DNA of 64,000 nt from Roridomyces roridus (taxonomy: Eukaryota > Basidiomycota > Agaricomycetes > Agaricales > Mycenaceae). Positions within the stretch are counted from its first letter, which is position 1. Each line of letters starts with the position of its first letter. The position numbers and the translations under genes were made by a program. The stretch is from contig JARKIF010000050.1 in assembly GCA_029378245.1 (NCBI GenBank), positions 186,001 through 250,000 on the forward strand. Direction: 5' to 3'. Below, in pieces: positions 9,853-21,538 of this stretch. A model generated the notes under the pieces. It saw only the letters and a program-made list of their open reading frames with translations. It ran no database searches and was not told the origin of the DNA.

Positions 9853-12800
9853 ATGAATCGTCAGCAGACTTCACCTGCCGCCCGTCCTCCGACGAAATCC
9901 ACTCGGGCCACCAAGATCTTGCTGTACCAGGTATGCATTCAATCGTCTGGGCATGGGACGATCGTGACAGTTTCACACGAAGAGCTTGATATCCTTTCTT
10001 CAAGATGCGTGTAAAGCTGCAAGGTGTGTTCATCTTGACGTTGGCTTGCAGTCAATTGTTTCTTACTCGCAGATCGACCCCGCCGGCGGATATCACTCGG
10101 ATTCAACGGCTTTTGAAAGAGTACTCGGTTTCGATGGCGTCGGACAATATAGTTCAAGTCCTCACTCACAGTCTGGAGAATAAGAGGACGCTACTGGATG
10201 TGAGTACAGACAGAATCAACCTCCCAACACATAAGATTCTAACTTCGCAGCTCTCTTCTCAACTCGGCTTGGCTGCCGATGCTACTTTGAGAGACTGCTT
10301 GCGTGACGACGAGGAGGACATAGTGGCCCGTATGGTGTCGATTCTCGACTCCACAGACATGCAGGAGGTCGTGTTCGCGCTAGAGGGTGATTCGGCCCAA
10401 GGATTTCTCGATGTTGTCCAAGAAGTATGGCTCCCGATTACCTCACTCCCATCTCATCAATTTCCCCAGGCTCTGGACAGAGGAGCTTTAATTGACCAAG
10501 AGCACGCTCGGAGGGGTCGTCGGATAGTCCGAAAGCTTTCAGAAGCGTGCGACAAACTCCCTTCAGCCCTCTTTATTACGAAGGTGGTCGAGCGAGAGAC
10601 ACACCCGAGCTTCGGTGGTGGATTCGGCGACGTTTATCGCGCACGGTATCGAGGCCAAAACGTGGCATTGAAGCACATGCGCCATTTTCTGCACGGTTCT
10701 CAGTTGCGCGATATCCGTCTGGTTGGTTCATTCTCAGTGTGTCCACTCAAAGCTTAAGCTTGAAACCTGGCAGCGATTATGTCGAGAAGCCCTCGTCTGG
10801 AAGGATTTGGACCATCCGAATATTCTGCCGTTCATTGGCATTGATAGAGAGACTTTTCCGAACTCGCTATGCATGGTGTCGCCGTGGATGGAGAACGGGA
10901 CGATTTTGAAGTATCTCGATGTTCACGGCCGCGGAAATGTCAATAAACTGGTATCTCCCTTTCTATCGGCCCAAGTCGCTCCTCAGGATTCCATAGCTCT
11001 TCGAAATTGCTCAAGGTGTCCAATACCTTCACTCTCGCAATATTGTTCATGGCGATTTGCGCGGGGTACGTTACACCGTTCTGCATCATTGCGTGGTCGG
11101 CCAACGGTTCTAGGCCAACATCCTCATCAAAGAGGACTGGATCACGTGCTTGGCCGATTTCGGACTCAGTTCTTTCACCGACACCACGTCTAAAACGCAT
11201 ACTTCTACTAGAGCTGGAAGTACGCACTGGATGGCTCCAGAACTCATTGACCCCGATCGTTTTGGCCTCAAGTTTGTTCGAACACCGGCGACGGATATTT
11301 ACGCGTTTGGTTGTGTCTGTTTCGAGGTCCGTTCTGTCTTTGCACGTTTCAAGCGGTTGAAAATGCTCTAGCTATATACTGGTCGACCTCCGTTCTCTGA
11401 ATTATCAGAAACGGCTGCGTTGTTCAAAATCATTGCTGGCGAGCGTGCACAACGACCGGATGGGGAACTGATGATTTCGGACGACCTCTGGAATGCGATT
11501 ACAGCCTACTGGGCGGGAGATCCTGGAAGTAGGCCCACGATTGACATTGTGCTCCAGAACCCAGTCTGGCCAACTCCAAACCCGACTTCTGTCCCAGAAC
11601 GAGAAAAGTCGGCCGAACTTCAGGTTAATTTTGAACCTGTCCCAGTCCCTCAAAGTATGTCACTGGTCTGACCTTGTTCAATGTTGCTTTAACTGTGGCA
11701 GAATCCAAAGCTCCTGAAGTTTCCAAGCGGCGGAGGTTGAGCGCGGCACTCGGGGCTTTCTTCAATCGCTCACCGCCAAGTCCGATGTCGACTCGCCCTG
11801 GGAATAACAAGGTCGAGTATCATCCCGCGCCCTCACCAACTTCACCTTCGAGTTCTGTAATCGCTGTGTACGACTATTCCGAGTCAACACCGTCAAAAGT
11901 GTTTCCGAAGGTGTTCGGAGTCCGCTTGAAGGAGAGCTTGAAATATGCGTCGGTGCGAGTATCCACTGGCGGCGAGAATGGAGAGTTGCGTGAGTGGGGT
12001 TTTGTCCCGATTGTCATCGCAAAGTGGTGTGTCTCTACTTCAACGCCCCAGATCTTGTCCTCAATTCCCTCTAGTGGGCTATTCCTCAAGGAACGCGGTA
12101 TGTTTTACCTCTGACGGTGAGAATCTCTGTGTACGAATGAAGTTCAGCCACGGAAGAACCCTGGATTTTTCATTCCAACGACTCGGATGACATTCACATC
12201 GAGCGTCTGAAATACCTGTTTGATCAACCTCCGCGGGTACGGTGAATTAATTCTTTTTGCTGTATACCGTTCAAATTACTCTGCAGTACGGCAAATCATT
12301 GGACTGGGAAGAAATGACTTTCACTGGCTACGACGTCGCGAATGTTTTCCTTGCATTTCTCAACGCTTTACCTGTGAGGAGACCCAATTTTTTCCACAGT
12401 TGCTGATGCTCGGCAGGAGCCTGTGATACCTTTCAGCGTGTATCTTCCTGTGCGTATTCTTCGTTTATCGGATATGACTAACGTATGAGCAGATGCGAGA
12501 GGTCATGAACAACACTCTCTACGACCAGGATGAGATCGTTGCAGAATACAAGCCTCTGATTCACGCCATGCCGATCGAAAACTTGCACCTGCTCCTCTAC
12601 ATCCTCGATCTGCTAGCCCTGTTTTCTGGCAAGTCGGCCAAAAATATGATGAAAACCGATGGTCAGTTTACTTCCCACTGAATCTGACGCGCTCACTCAT
12701 TGTATGTTACATGCACAGACCTTGCAGCAATTTTCCGATACACATTATTTCGTGACCCTGCCAACGGGAAGAGTCTTACAGCGCAGCATGATCTCGATGA

Positions 12801-13026
12801 AATGGTGGTACAGTTCCTCATCGAGAACCAGGATTGGTTCATGCTCCCAGAGAAGAAAGCCGAGCCTAAGCTTAGGGAGGATGCGGGACAAGATACCTTC
12901 AATGCACCCTCCAAGTTCATGGAGGCGAAACCTAGAGGAGGTCTAGCTATACGGAGGGAGTGGAGCCGTGCCGAGAAGGCGGTGAAGAGTCTTGATTCGG
13001 CGTTGGATTTTGTCGATAGCAGATAG
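9853..13026 (+). CDS. TKL-type protein kinase fused to a RhoGAP-like domain (copy A)
   Basis: Intact multi-exon gene. It encodes an N-terminal helical region of about 200 aa (starting MNRQQTSP; conserved blocks LLYQ, SVSMASDN, ALEGDSAQGFLDVVQ, ARRGRRIVRKLSEACDKLPS). A kinase domain follows with all key residues: glycine loop GGGFGDVYRA, VALK lysine, VHGDLRGANIL catalytic loop, ADFGLSSF, APELIDPDRFG and AFGCVCFE. HGDLRGAN is typical of basidiomycete TKL kinases. After a Ser/Pro-rich linker comes a RhoGAP-like domain: FGVRLKESL, REWGFVPIVIAKC, NVFLAFLNALPEPVIPFSVYL, KNMMKTDDLAAIFRYTLFR and VVQFLIENQDWF. The arginine-finger position (normally G-I-F-R) reads WIFH, so GAP activity is doubtful. All introns checked keep frame. 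Copy B lies 1.8 kb downstream in tandem; copies C and E share the N-terminus and kinase. Confidence 0.85.
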
Positions 13027-13048
13027 CACGTTTTGGAGTGCGTCCGGG

Positions 13049-13931
13049 AGTTGAGATAACAGGACCACCGGACCACAGGACCACCGGGATTTTGGGTGAT
13101 GGCGGTGATGTGCCGGGATCGGCAGCATATTACATCACACCGAGTCTCAGACCAAAACACCCTCTGCGCTGCCTACATCGTCTGCAACATGCCGCATCTC
13201 AACGACTTCACACTCTTGTGTACCTGCCCGCAGTCCCGCGGCGAGAAGACATGATTCCTCCGTCTACGATCCAGACCCGACAGTGAGCGGCGAGGGTGCT
13301 ACTACTTATTCGTGCGTCACACACACCAGCCTGTCGCGCGAGCTGACCCATGCCAGTGCGTCAACAGATACACCGAGCATCTCATAGGGTGGTTCCCGCC
13401 AGGGCAGCGACCGTCGGACGACGAGAATCTCGATTACAGTGGCCGCGAATCCGACGACAAACTCAGCGACGATGGATTGTATTCGGTCCTCCCCGCCGTC
13501 GCCAACTGCAGCAGCCCGTTCTGCGACTCCCCGCGGTTCTCGAAGCAGTGTGAGCGCCTCATGTGCTCGTCCTGCTGCAGCTACGACGGCGGCTGCAAGC
13601 ATCACGGATACCCCACCTTCGACGTGGAATTGCCTCTTTTGTCATGTATACTCGCTGTACAATACGTGTACCTTTTGTCTCCCGCCTTCAATACATCCCA
13701 TGATGGACCGCGCAGCTTGCACTTCTCGCCGCAATGAGCACAAATTTATGTGGAGGATCGTTATGTTGGCGTTCGTTATATTCTTTGTACAATTGTGGTC
13801 ATTATGATTCGTAACGGATGGAGGGAGAGAGAGAGGAGAGAGAATGATGATGTGTCACTGCGGCATCAGCGGCACATCACCGTGACACAGCCATCAAAAG
13901 TCCGGTGGTGCTGTTATCTCAACTCCCGAAC
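13049..13931. repeat. Inverted-repeat-bounded segment between kinase copies
   Basis: A block at about 13049-13115 (CGGGAGTTGAGATAACAG then ACCACCGGAC, GGTGATGTGCCG) recurs in inverted orientation at about 13868-13931. The imperfect arms are about 65-80 bp and enclose about 750 bp. This looks like a non-autonomous DNA transposon, but I could not find a clear target-site duplication. The interior holds a Cys-rich open stretch (13312-13737). Confidence 0.45.
13312..13737 (+). other. Possible Cys-rich coding segment inside the inverted repeat
   Basis: The open frame contains an acidic stretch (SDDENLDYSGRESDDKLSDD) followed by a Cys cluster: C-x4-C-x8-C-x4-C-x2-CC-x5-C-x-HH around 13500-13605. 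Such spacing is typical of small zinc-binding modules that accompany basidiomycete mobile DNA. No in-frame ATG or splice structure could be fixed, so it may be part of a longer split gene or a relic. Confidence 0.3.
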
Positions 13932-14029
13932 TTTGTGACGTTTTGAAGCTGCTTGGCAGTGATCTAAAGTCGCGCATGGACAATTATAATTTAGTTCTGC
14001 AATATTTTGCGTTCCCGGCGCGCAAGAGA

Positions 14030-14332
14030 GCGTGTGGCAATTTGATGTCGCGATCGCGGATCACAGCCCCGGGAGCCGTTTGATTCCGTTTTCTCTTCCT
14101 CTCTTCATCGTGACCGCCGGAATGCCTCCCAGTGCTACATACATACCGCCCCGAAATAACTATGCCTCCTTCAAAACGTCGAAAATCAACCACAGTGGCA
14201 CGGCTTACACGAGGCCGTCTCTCTGAATCTGATTGGTCTCTGACCGAGTCGGACATTCAACTCACTGGCAAACCTCTAGTCCAGCAACCAACTCGAGCTA
14301 TCGGGTCAGCAGACTTCTTCCGGAGGTACTAG
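14030..14332 (+). repeat. 3'-flank block of kinase unit A, repeated at 18355-18640
   Basis: About 280 bp here (GCGGATCACA, GACCGCCGGAATG, ATGCCTCCTTCAAAA, GTGGCACGGCTTACA, CAGCAACCAACTCGA) recurs diverged at 18355-18640, after copy B. Each kinase unit is therefore followed by the same block, as expected if kinase plus flank were duplicated together. A short open frame (14162-14332, Lys/Arg-rich start MPPSKRRKSTT) is present here, but the copy at 18477 is broken. I do not call a gene. A (ATGCC)4 microsatellite lies just downstream at about 14362-14382. Confidence 0.45.
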
Positions 14333-14828
14333 ACGTGAGTAGAATCGCCATCTCCGACTTATGCCATGCCATGCCATGCCATATTATCAACATATTATGA
14401 GGTAAGTACCACTCAGTACCTATGTCCACTGCACTGGAGCATGACAAGTGGAATTTTTTACCGTGCAATTTGAAGGGACCAGTTTTTTTTTTTCTCTCCA
14501 TGGAAACCGTTCCAGCATGACTTTCCGGAATCCCGTCGTTCAACGTTCATCCATTGCATAATGTCGTGTTGATGTCGTGTGACCTTTGCGTGCGTAATTT
14601 CGCTGCCAGTGAGTTGTCAGATCCAGGAATCGCTCACTGCAGCTCACCGCCTCCCTCTGCAGTTCGGAGGAGAAGACACGAGCATACGGCGCCCATCAGT
14701 TGCACAGGCTCGTTCTCACCACAGCTGTGCATGGGCGTTAAATAAGAGGCAGCGACTGGGAGAACGCCCCTCACTTCCCCTCAGTCCAGTCCGGCAGCCT
14801 CGAGGCGTCGGCCGCCGTAAGTCGTCGT

Positions 14829-17800
14829 ATGAATCGTCAGCAAGTTTCACCAGCTGCTGGGCCTGGGCCACCTAAAAAATCCAATGCTCGGTCTTCTACC
14901 AGCAAGCTCTTGCTGTACAAGGTCCGGATTTACTTTGTTCCGTGGCACGATCCTCATAGTTTTACACGAAGAGCTCGATATCCTTCCTGCAAGATGCATG
15001 TAAAGCTACTGGGTGCGTTAGGCTTGATCTCACCTGGACGAACCTGACGATTGTTCTTATTTGTACTCTGCACATCCAGCCCAGACCGCAAGGAGGCCAA
15101 GCGGATTCGACGTGTTTTGAAAGGATACTCGGTTTCGATGGCGTCAGAAAATTTAGTCCAAGCCCTGATTCAGAGTTTGGAGAACAAGAGGACGCTACTG
15201 GATGTAAGTACAGAATCACCATCTCAGCGCACAAAATGCCAACTTCCCAGCTCTATTCTCAACTGGGCCTGGTAGCCGATGCAAGGTTGAGAGACTGTCT
15301 GCGTGCAGACGAAGAGGGCATAGTAGGCACATATTGTGTCGATCTTCGACTCGACATCCATGCAAGAGGTCGTGCTCGCTTTGGAAGGAGATTCGGCCCA
15401 AGGATTCCTCGATGTTGTCCAAGAGGTATTGCCCCCAACTACCCCGATACTCACTACCTTCTGATCATTCTATCCAGGCTCTGGATAGAGGAGCTTTAGT
15501 GGACCGACAGCACGCTCGGAGGGGTCGTCGGATAGTCCGAAAGCTTTCCGAAGCGTGCGACAAACTACCTTCAGCCCTCTTTATTACGAAGGTGGTCGAA
15601 GCGAGAGACACACCCAAGCTTCGGTGGTGGATTCGGCGACGTTTATCGTGCGCGGCTATGGAGGCCAAAACGTGGCCCTGAAGCACATGCGCCATTTTCT
15701 GCGCGGTTCCGAGTTGCGCGATATCCGTCTGGTGGGTTCATTTTCACTGTGTTCACTCAAAGCTTGGAAATCTGGCAGAGATTGTGTCGAGAGGCCCTCG
15801 TCTGGAAAGACTTGAATCATCCGAATATTCTGCCGTTCATTGGGATCGATAGGGAGACTTTTCCGAACTCCCTATGTATGGTTTCGCCGTGGATGGAGAA
15901 CGGGACGGTTTTGAAGTATCTCGATGTCCACGGCCGTGCAAATGTCGATAAGCTGGTAGGGGGTTCTTTTTCTTTCATCCACCGAAGTCACTCACGCGAT
16001 GCTGTAGCTGTTTGAAATTGCTCAAGGTATTCAATACCTTCATTCTCGCAATATTGTTCATGGTGATTTGCGCGGGGTAAGTTCACCACTCTGTGTCATT
16101 TTATGGTTTACCCACGAACCTAGGCAAACATCCTCATCAAAGAGGACTGGGTTGCGTGTTTGGCCGATTTTGGACTCAGCTCTTTCACCGACGCCGCATC
16201 CAAAACTCATACTTCCAATCGAGCTGGAAGCATGCACTGGATGGCCCCGGAGCTCATTGATCCTGATCGCTTTGGCCTCAAGTTTCTTAGGACATCAGCA
16301 ACTGACATTTATGTGTTTGGTTGTGTCTGCTTTGAGGTCGGCGATTTTCTTGGGACGTTCCTGAGGATCTGAAGATGCTCTAGCTATATGCCGCTCGACC
16401 TCCGTTCTCTGAATTATCGGAAACTGCTGCATTGTTCAAAATCATTGCTGGCGAGCGTGCACAACGACCGGATGGGGAACTAATGATCTCGGACGACCTC
16501 TGGAATGCGATTACAACATACTGGGCAGGAGACCCTGCAAGTAGGCCCGCGATTGATACCGTGCTTCAGAATCCCGTTTGGCCAAATCCAAAGCCGACTG
16601 CTGTCCCAAAACGACAAAAGTCGGCCGAACTTCAAGTTACTTTTCAACATGTACCAGTCCCGCAAAGTATGTCACTGGTCTGACTTTGTTCAATGTTGAT
16701 TTCCTTTATCCAGCGGACTACACAGCTCCTGGAATTTCCACGCGCCGCAGGTTCAACGCGGCACTCGAGGCTTTATCCAATCGCTCATCACCCACTCCGA
16801 CACCCCCTCAGAATAAGAAGGTCCAGTCTCCTCCCGCGCCTTCACCATCTTCACCTTCAAGTTCTGGAATTGCTGTATATCGCTGTTCCGAGTCACCATC
16901 GTCGAAGGTGTTTGGTGTTGACTTGAAGGAGAGCTTGAAATATGCGTCGAAACGATTATGGACTACAGGCGAGAATGGAGAGCTGCGTGAATGGGGTTTT
17001 GTCCCTGTCGTCATCGCAAAGTGGTGTGTCTCTACTTCAGCGCCATAGATGCTGTCCTTAATTCTGTCTAGTGGGATATTACTCAAAGAACGTGGTATGT
17101 ATTGCTTCCGACGATGAGAATCGCTGTGTACAAATGATGTTCAGCCACAGAAACACCCGGGATTTTCCATCGCAACCACTCATATAATGCTCACACCTGA
17201 GCGGCTAAAATACCTGTTTGATCGACCTCCGCAGGTATGGTTAATTAATTCTTTTGCTGTATACCGTTCAAATATCTTTTCAGTACGGCAAATCATTGAA
17301 CTGGGAAGAAACGACATTTACGGCATACACCGTCGCGAATGTTTTTCTTGCATTTCTCGACGATTTACCAGTGAGGAGACCCAACTATTTCGCTGGTATC
17401 CCGCTGATACTACTCGACAGGAGCCTGCGATACCTTTCAGCATGTATATTCCTGTGCGTCGTTCTTGATCTATCGGATACAACTGATGCATGAGCAGATG
17501 CGAGAGGTCATGATCAACACTTCCCACAACCGAGATGAGACCATTACCGAATACAAGCCGCTGATTCACGCCATGCCCACCGAAAACTTGCATCTGCTCC
17601 TCTACGTCCTCGATCTGCTAGCCCTGTTTGCTCACAAGGCGGCCAAGAACATGATGAAAACCGATGGTCAGTTCGTTTTGCACTACTTACCGCCTTCACG
17701 AAGTTGATGGGTCATGATGTTGAACAGAACTTGCAAAGATTTTTCGACATGCACTATTTCGACATCCCTCGAGTGTTACACCACAGCATGAGCTCGATGA

Positions 17801-17888
17801 ACTAGTTGTACAGCTCCTCATCGAGAAACAGGATCGGTTTATACTTCCCACGTCTGGGACTTATGTACAACCTTTAGAGGACGACTGA
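14829..17888 (+). pseudogene. TKL kinase-RhoGAP fusion, copy B (frameshifted)
   Basis: Tandem duplicate of copy A with the same exon order, from MNRQQVSP to a C-terminal RhoGAP tail ending LEDD. Against copy A it carries at least four single-base insertions: at about 15326 (N-terminal helical region), about 15598 (just before the glycine loop), about 15652 (inside the glycine-loop exon) and about 15765 (start of the next exon). Each breaks the kinase N-lobe. The catalytic and activation parts (HGDLRG, ADFGLSSF, APELIDPDRFG) and the RhoGAP part (ELREWGFVPVVIAKC, LPEPAIPFSMY) stay readable across introns. The arginine-finger site is again His (GIFH). The tail beyond the RhoGAP core is shorter than in A. 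Several breaks in one domain make this a pseudogene rather than a sequencing slip, though partial products from downstream exons cannot be excluded. Confidence 0.75.
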
Positions 17889-18354
17889 AGCGGGTGTCCC
17901 TTCTAACGCCCCAGATGCAATGAAGCTGTAAAATCTCAGGCACGGACTTACAGGATGTGTATAGGTCGAATACTACTGCAATAAACGTGCTGCCGAGTGA
18001 TCTCTTCCATAATCTCGCGAATCTACTGGCAAGAAAACACAAGTCAATGTTGGAAGAGGCCAGAGCGAACCTCGCCACCACGCGCGCCAACAGTCAATAC
18101 TTATTCAAGTCCACTACACACGTACATGAGCTGTTCCGAGAAGGGTCTAGTCTCTCAGCTCTGATGTACTTACAGACGCTGACCCTGTACTGAGCACTCA
18201 TTCTCCGTGGTGTTATTATCACTGAAAATTCAATGTTGGATTTTGTCGATGGTAGGTACATGGAAGAAGATTCGTGACATAGAAAGTAGAAGATATGGCG
18301 CGAATGATCGCAAGTTGAAGATCAGAAGTCGTCACATGATCGCGGCGGGAGTGT

Positions 18355-18640
18355 ATGCCACTGTGTGGCGGTGTAGCGGATCACAACCCCGGGAGCAGGA
18401 TTCGGTGTTCTCTTTCTCCCTCTTTGTCTTGACCGCCGGAATGTCTCCGATTGCTACATACCGCCCCCAAAATAAGTATGCCTCCTTCAAAAAGTCGACA
18501 CAAGCGCTGTCGACTGTGGCACGGCTTACAGTGACTTACACCCGTGACCCGGTCGTCCGGCGTCGTCTCCGAGTCTGAGTCCTGACATTCAGCTCAAGCC
18601 TCAAACCTCAAGCCTCCAATCCAGCAATCAACTCGAACTA
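18355..18640 (+). repeat. Second copy of the kinase 3'-flank block
   Basis: Diverged copy of the block at 14030-14310, lying downstream of kinase copy B. It supports a tandem duplication that included several hundred bases of 3' flank. No intact open frame remains. The stretch 17889-18354 between copy B and this block shows no other supported gene. Confidence 0.45.
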
Positions 18641-18819
18641 TCGAAGCCTGGAATGCATCGAGGATGAGGGCGGTGAGAGACTTTTTCTGGCCTAGCTTTG
18701 CTCAATGTGCGATTTCAGACTGTTCGCCTTCGGAGATCCGGGATAAAAAACAGAGCGCATTCGTATATTGCGGAATTTATATATGTATCACCGTTGGACA
18801 CTGGACAATTGGTTGCCGT

Positions 18820-19963
18820 CTACTCTTCCATCCAACTCCAATCCGAAGTCTCGACAATGTCCTTCCACGTCCGTGGCTTCCTCGCAAGACCTTCATGGCT
18901 CGAAATCTCTTTGGCACCGTAATCTTGGTTCGGTCAGTGTATAATCGGAGCCTGAAATCGGAGCGACTTACATCCATATTCGGCGATGCTGAGGAAGCAT
19001 TCCTTCAGGTCCTCTGCGAGGTGGGGCGGCACACCCAGAGCTTGAATTTTCCCACCGAACTCTTCGCCGGTTATCTGCTTGAAGGCGACTTGCTTTCCAG
19101 TGACTGTAAAGGTTTCAGGCCCGAATCCAAGCAAGGACACCCGACGCACCTTCCCCGATCTGGCGTGCAAGCTCCTCGACGGTGATGAGCTCTCCTGCGG
19201 TGCGGACCTCGGATCCGCTGGGGAAGACCGGGAGCTCGAACACCTGGCGCACATACAACCCGTAGTCGTTGGCCGCGTCGATGACGGGGAACAACGCCGT
19301 CGGGGCTACGCACCACTGCAGCGCAAGTGACCCGTCCGCGAGCTTTCCGGGGCGCAGCATTGCGTTGTTGAGCCCATAGCCAGCCGCCTGGATGTCGACG
19401 ACCGGCGCGCCTATCTGGCGCGCGTAATCGGACGCGGCGGCTTTGCTGTCAAAGTGGTATACGTGAGGATATTTTCCGCCACTAAGCTTATCGTAGGAGG
19501 GCAGGCCGGACCAGACGATGCGCTCGGCACCGCCTGCGATGGCGGCGTCGATGAGCTGCTTTGCTTCTGCAGTTTCCTGCTGGTAGTGAGTACGATTCAG
19601 GTATAAAGAATTAGCAAGCACTCACTCTGCCTGGATCCGCATGCTCCCAGAAATTGGTAACGAGCTGGAGAGTCAAGTTAGCACCAACTTTGCAAATATT
19701 TCGCAACTTACGAAAACCATCTTCGCGCCTTGGAACGCTTCAAACACCTTGTCCTTGTTCTCGAGCACCAACGAGACGTTCACGACTTCGACGCCGCGGC
19801 TGGCAAGCCCTAGCGCAGTGGGCTTGGATGCATCTCTCGTGAACGCGCGGATGCGATAGGCCTTGTCGGATTCTTCGAGTGCTTTGACGACGCTACCGCC
19901 CTGTATACCTGTCGCGCCCACCACGGCCACGAGTGGGGCTGATGCTGCGTCGGTAATGGTCAT
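18820..19963 (-). CDS. NmrA-like NAD(P)-binding family protein
   Basis: Atypical short-chain dehydrogenase fold of the NmrA/HSCARG type. Such proteins bind NAD(P) and often sense redox state or regulate transcription factors, and some are reductases. Five exons (19963-19712, 19664-19626, 19576-19150, 19103-18972, 18923-18820) give 317 residues. Visible: the Rossmann motif VVGATGIQGGSVVKAL near residue 14, RAFTRDASKP, MVFLVTNFWEH across the first junction, AKQLIDAAIAGGAERIVWSGLPS, and a C-terminal TGEEFGGKIQALGVPPHLAEDL. A Tyr-x3-Lys catalytic pair is not obvious, which favours an NmrA regulator-type role over a dehydrogenase. The ATG at 19963 is chosen because upstream in-frame codons lack an ATG. 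The foldback element lies just upstream of its promoter. Confidence 0.85.
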
Positions 19964-20134
19964 TTCGAGAGAGGTATGTTGTATAGCATCGACTGAGCTG
20001 GCCAATATTTAAATACTCCGGTTCGATGTTTCTCAACCTCGCAGATATCCGCCGGCCCGGACCCTATTTGTAATTTTAGCTGAGAGATATCCCGAAATTG
20101 ATCGGGAATCGGGAATCGGGATATGAGCACCAGT

Positions 20135-20614
20135 CACAGCGAAAGTCCAGGAATTTCGGGGCCTTTTAAGATAGCTACGCTTTTGGAAATATCATAATCT
20201 AACTAAATTGGCTCGAAACCAGCCTTGAAATGGAAAGTTGAGGACCATTCGAAAGGTGATCCGAATTACGAAGAATCAATATTCAAAATGGTCGCCACGA
20301 AACACGAGGTTTCGAAATACATTTAGTGGGCCTCAAAATCTGACTTGAAAAGACGTGAATCAAGAGAGTTGAAAGCAATTTCGAAATGCAAAGTAAAATG
20401 GCTGTTTAAAGGTATTTTAAAAGTTGGCAGATCACTACTGATTTCGGCGCCGCCGAAAGAATAGCTTTCAAATCAAATTTCGAGGCCGCCGAAAGGGGCC
20501 GATATTTGGCATTTCGACTTCATTTAAATCCATCGGCCGACGGTCTGCCGACGGTCTGCCGATGATCGGCGGGTGATCGGCGGGTGATCGGCCGACGATC
20601 GGCCGATGGTCGGC
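20135..20614 (+). repeat. Left arm of foldback element
   Basis: Inverted-repeat arm of about 480 bp with terminus CACAGCGAAAG. Its inner third is tandem GATCGGC-rich repeat. It pairs with 20681-21178 with very few mismatches, e.g. one A/C change in the ATGGTCGCC block. Confidence 0.75.
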
Positions 20615-20680
20615 AGCCAAATTCAGTTTGTCTTTACCTTTTGTATTCTTTTATCTACCTTGGCTTGTGATACACGGCCG

Positions 20681-21178
20681 ACCATCGGCGGATGGTCCGC
20701 CGATCACCCGCCGATCACCCGCCGATCATCGGCAGACCATCGGCAGACCGTCCGCCGAGCGTCCACCGACCATCGGCCGATGGATTTAAATGAAGTCGAA
20801 ATGCCAAATATCGGCCCCTTTCGGCGGCCTCGAAATTTGATTTGAAAGCTATTCTTTCGGCGGCGCCGAAATCAGTAGTGATCTGCCAACTTTTAAAATA
20901 CCTTTAAACAGCCATTTTACTTTGCATTTCGAAATTGCTTTCAACTCTCTTGATTCACGTCTTTTCAAGTCAGATTTTGAGGCCCACTAAATGTATTTCG
21001 AAACCTCGTGTTTCGTGGCGACCGTTTTGAATATTGATTCTTCGTAATTCGGATCACCTTTCGAATGGTCCTCAACTTTCCATTTCAAGGCTGGTTTCGA
21101 GCCAATTTAATTAGATTATGATATTTCCAAAAGCGTAGCTATCTTAAAAGGCCCCGAAATTCCTGGACTTTCGCTGTG
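20681..21178 (-). repeat. Right arm of foldback element
   Basis: Reverse complement of the left arm, ending CTTTCGCTGTG at 21178. High arm-to-arm identity implies recent insertion or ongoing arm homogenisation. Confidence 0.75.
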
Positions 21179-21538
21179 AGTGCGGCTGCCGAGTTATTTG
21201 TCGTCAATATCATCTTCGTTGTGGTATAACAAGTTGAAGGGTAGATGTTGACCCAGTTGGATTTTGGTGAGTAGAATATTTGTAACAGAAGTATTAGACA
21301 GATGGGAAAGCCTTCCATCATTGGTTTTTGTTCCCTGAAAACATTACCCCGACGCAACGCGCGAGATGCTCGGAAAGGAGCCGATCAGGTGTGCGAAGAC
21401 CAGGTCTCGGTGGCGTGAATGATCGCGGTAAATCAATCAGAAATTGTCACCTGACCGTGGCTCTCGAGTCATCTAACTTTAACTCCATGCCAGGGCCAGT
21501 CCAGCCCGATACCTCAATAGTTCACACCCACCGACGTT

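Larger units (their letters stand above)
20135..21178. mobile_element. Foldback (long inverted repeat) transposable element
   Basis: A 1,044-bp near-palindrome. The left arm starts CACAGCGAAAGTCCAGGAA and the right end reads TTCCTGGACTTTCGCTGTG. The arms match almost base for base inward for about 480 bp, e.g. GGGGCCTTTTAAGATAGCTA against TAGCTATCTTAAAAGGCCCC. The inner part of each arm is a run of GATCGGC/GGGTGATCGGC-type short repeats around a roughly 60-bp T-rich spacer (about 20615-20680). A 3-bp direct repeat AGT flanks it (20132-20134 and 21179-21181), consistent with a target-site duplication. There is no transposase frame, so it is non-autonomous. The superfamily is undetermined; a CAC start with a 3-bp duplication is compatible with CACTA-like elements. 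Confidence 0.8.

Noticed and set aside
20500..20770. CRISPR-like array from regular GATCGGC repeats
   Set aside because: Eukaryotic context, repeats are degenerate and contiguous without unique spacers, and they are arranged as a palindrome.
20606..20845. Plus-strand open frame inside the foldback element
   Set aside because: It is a translation of the short CG-rich repeats and the arm; no transposase signature.
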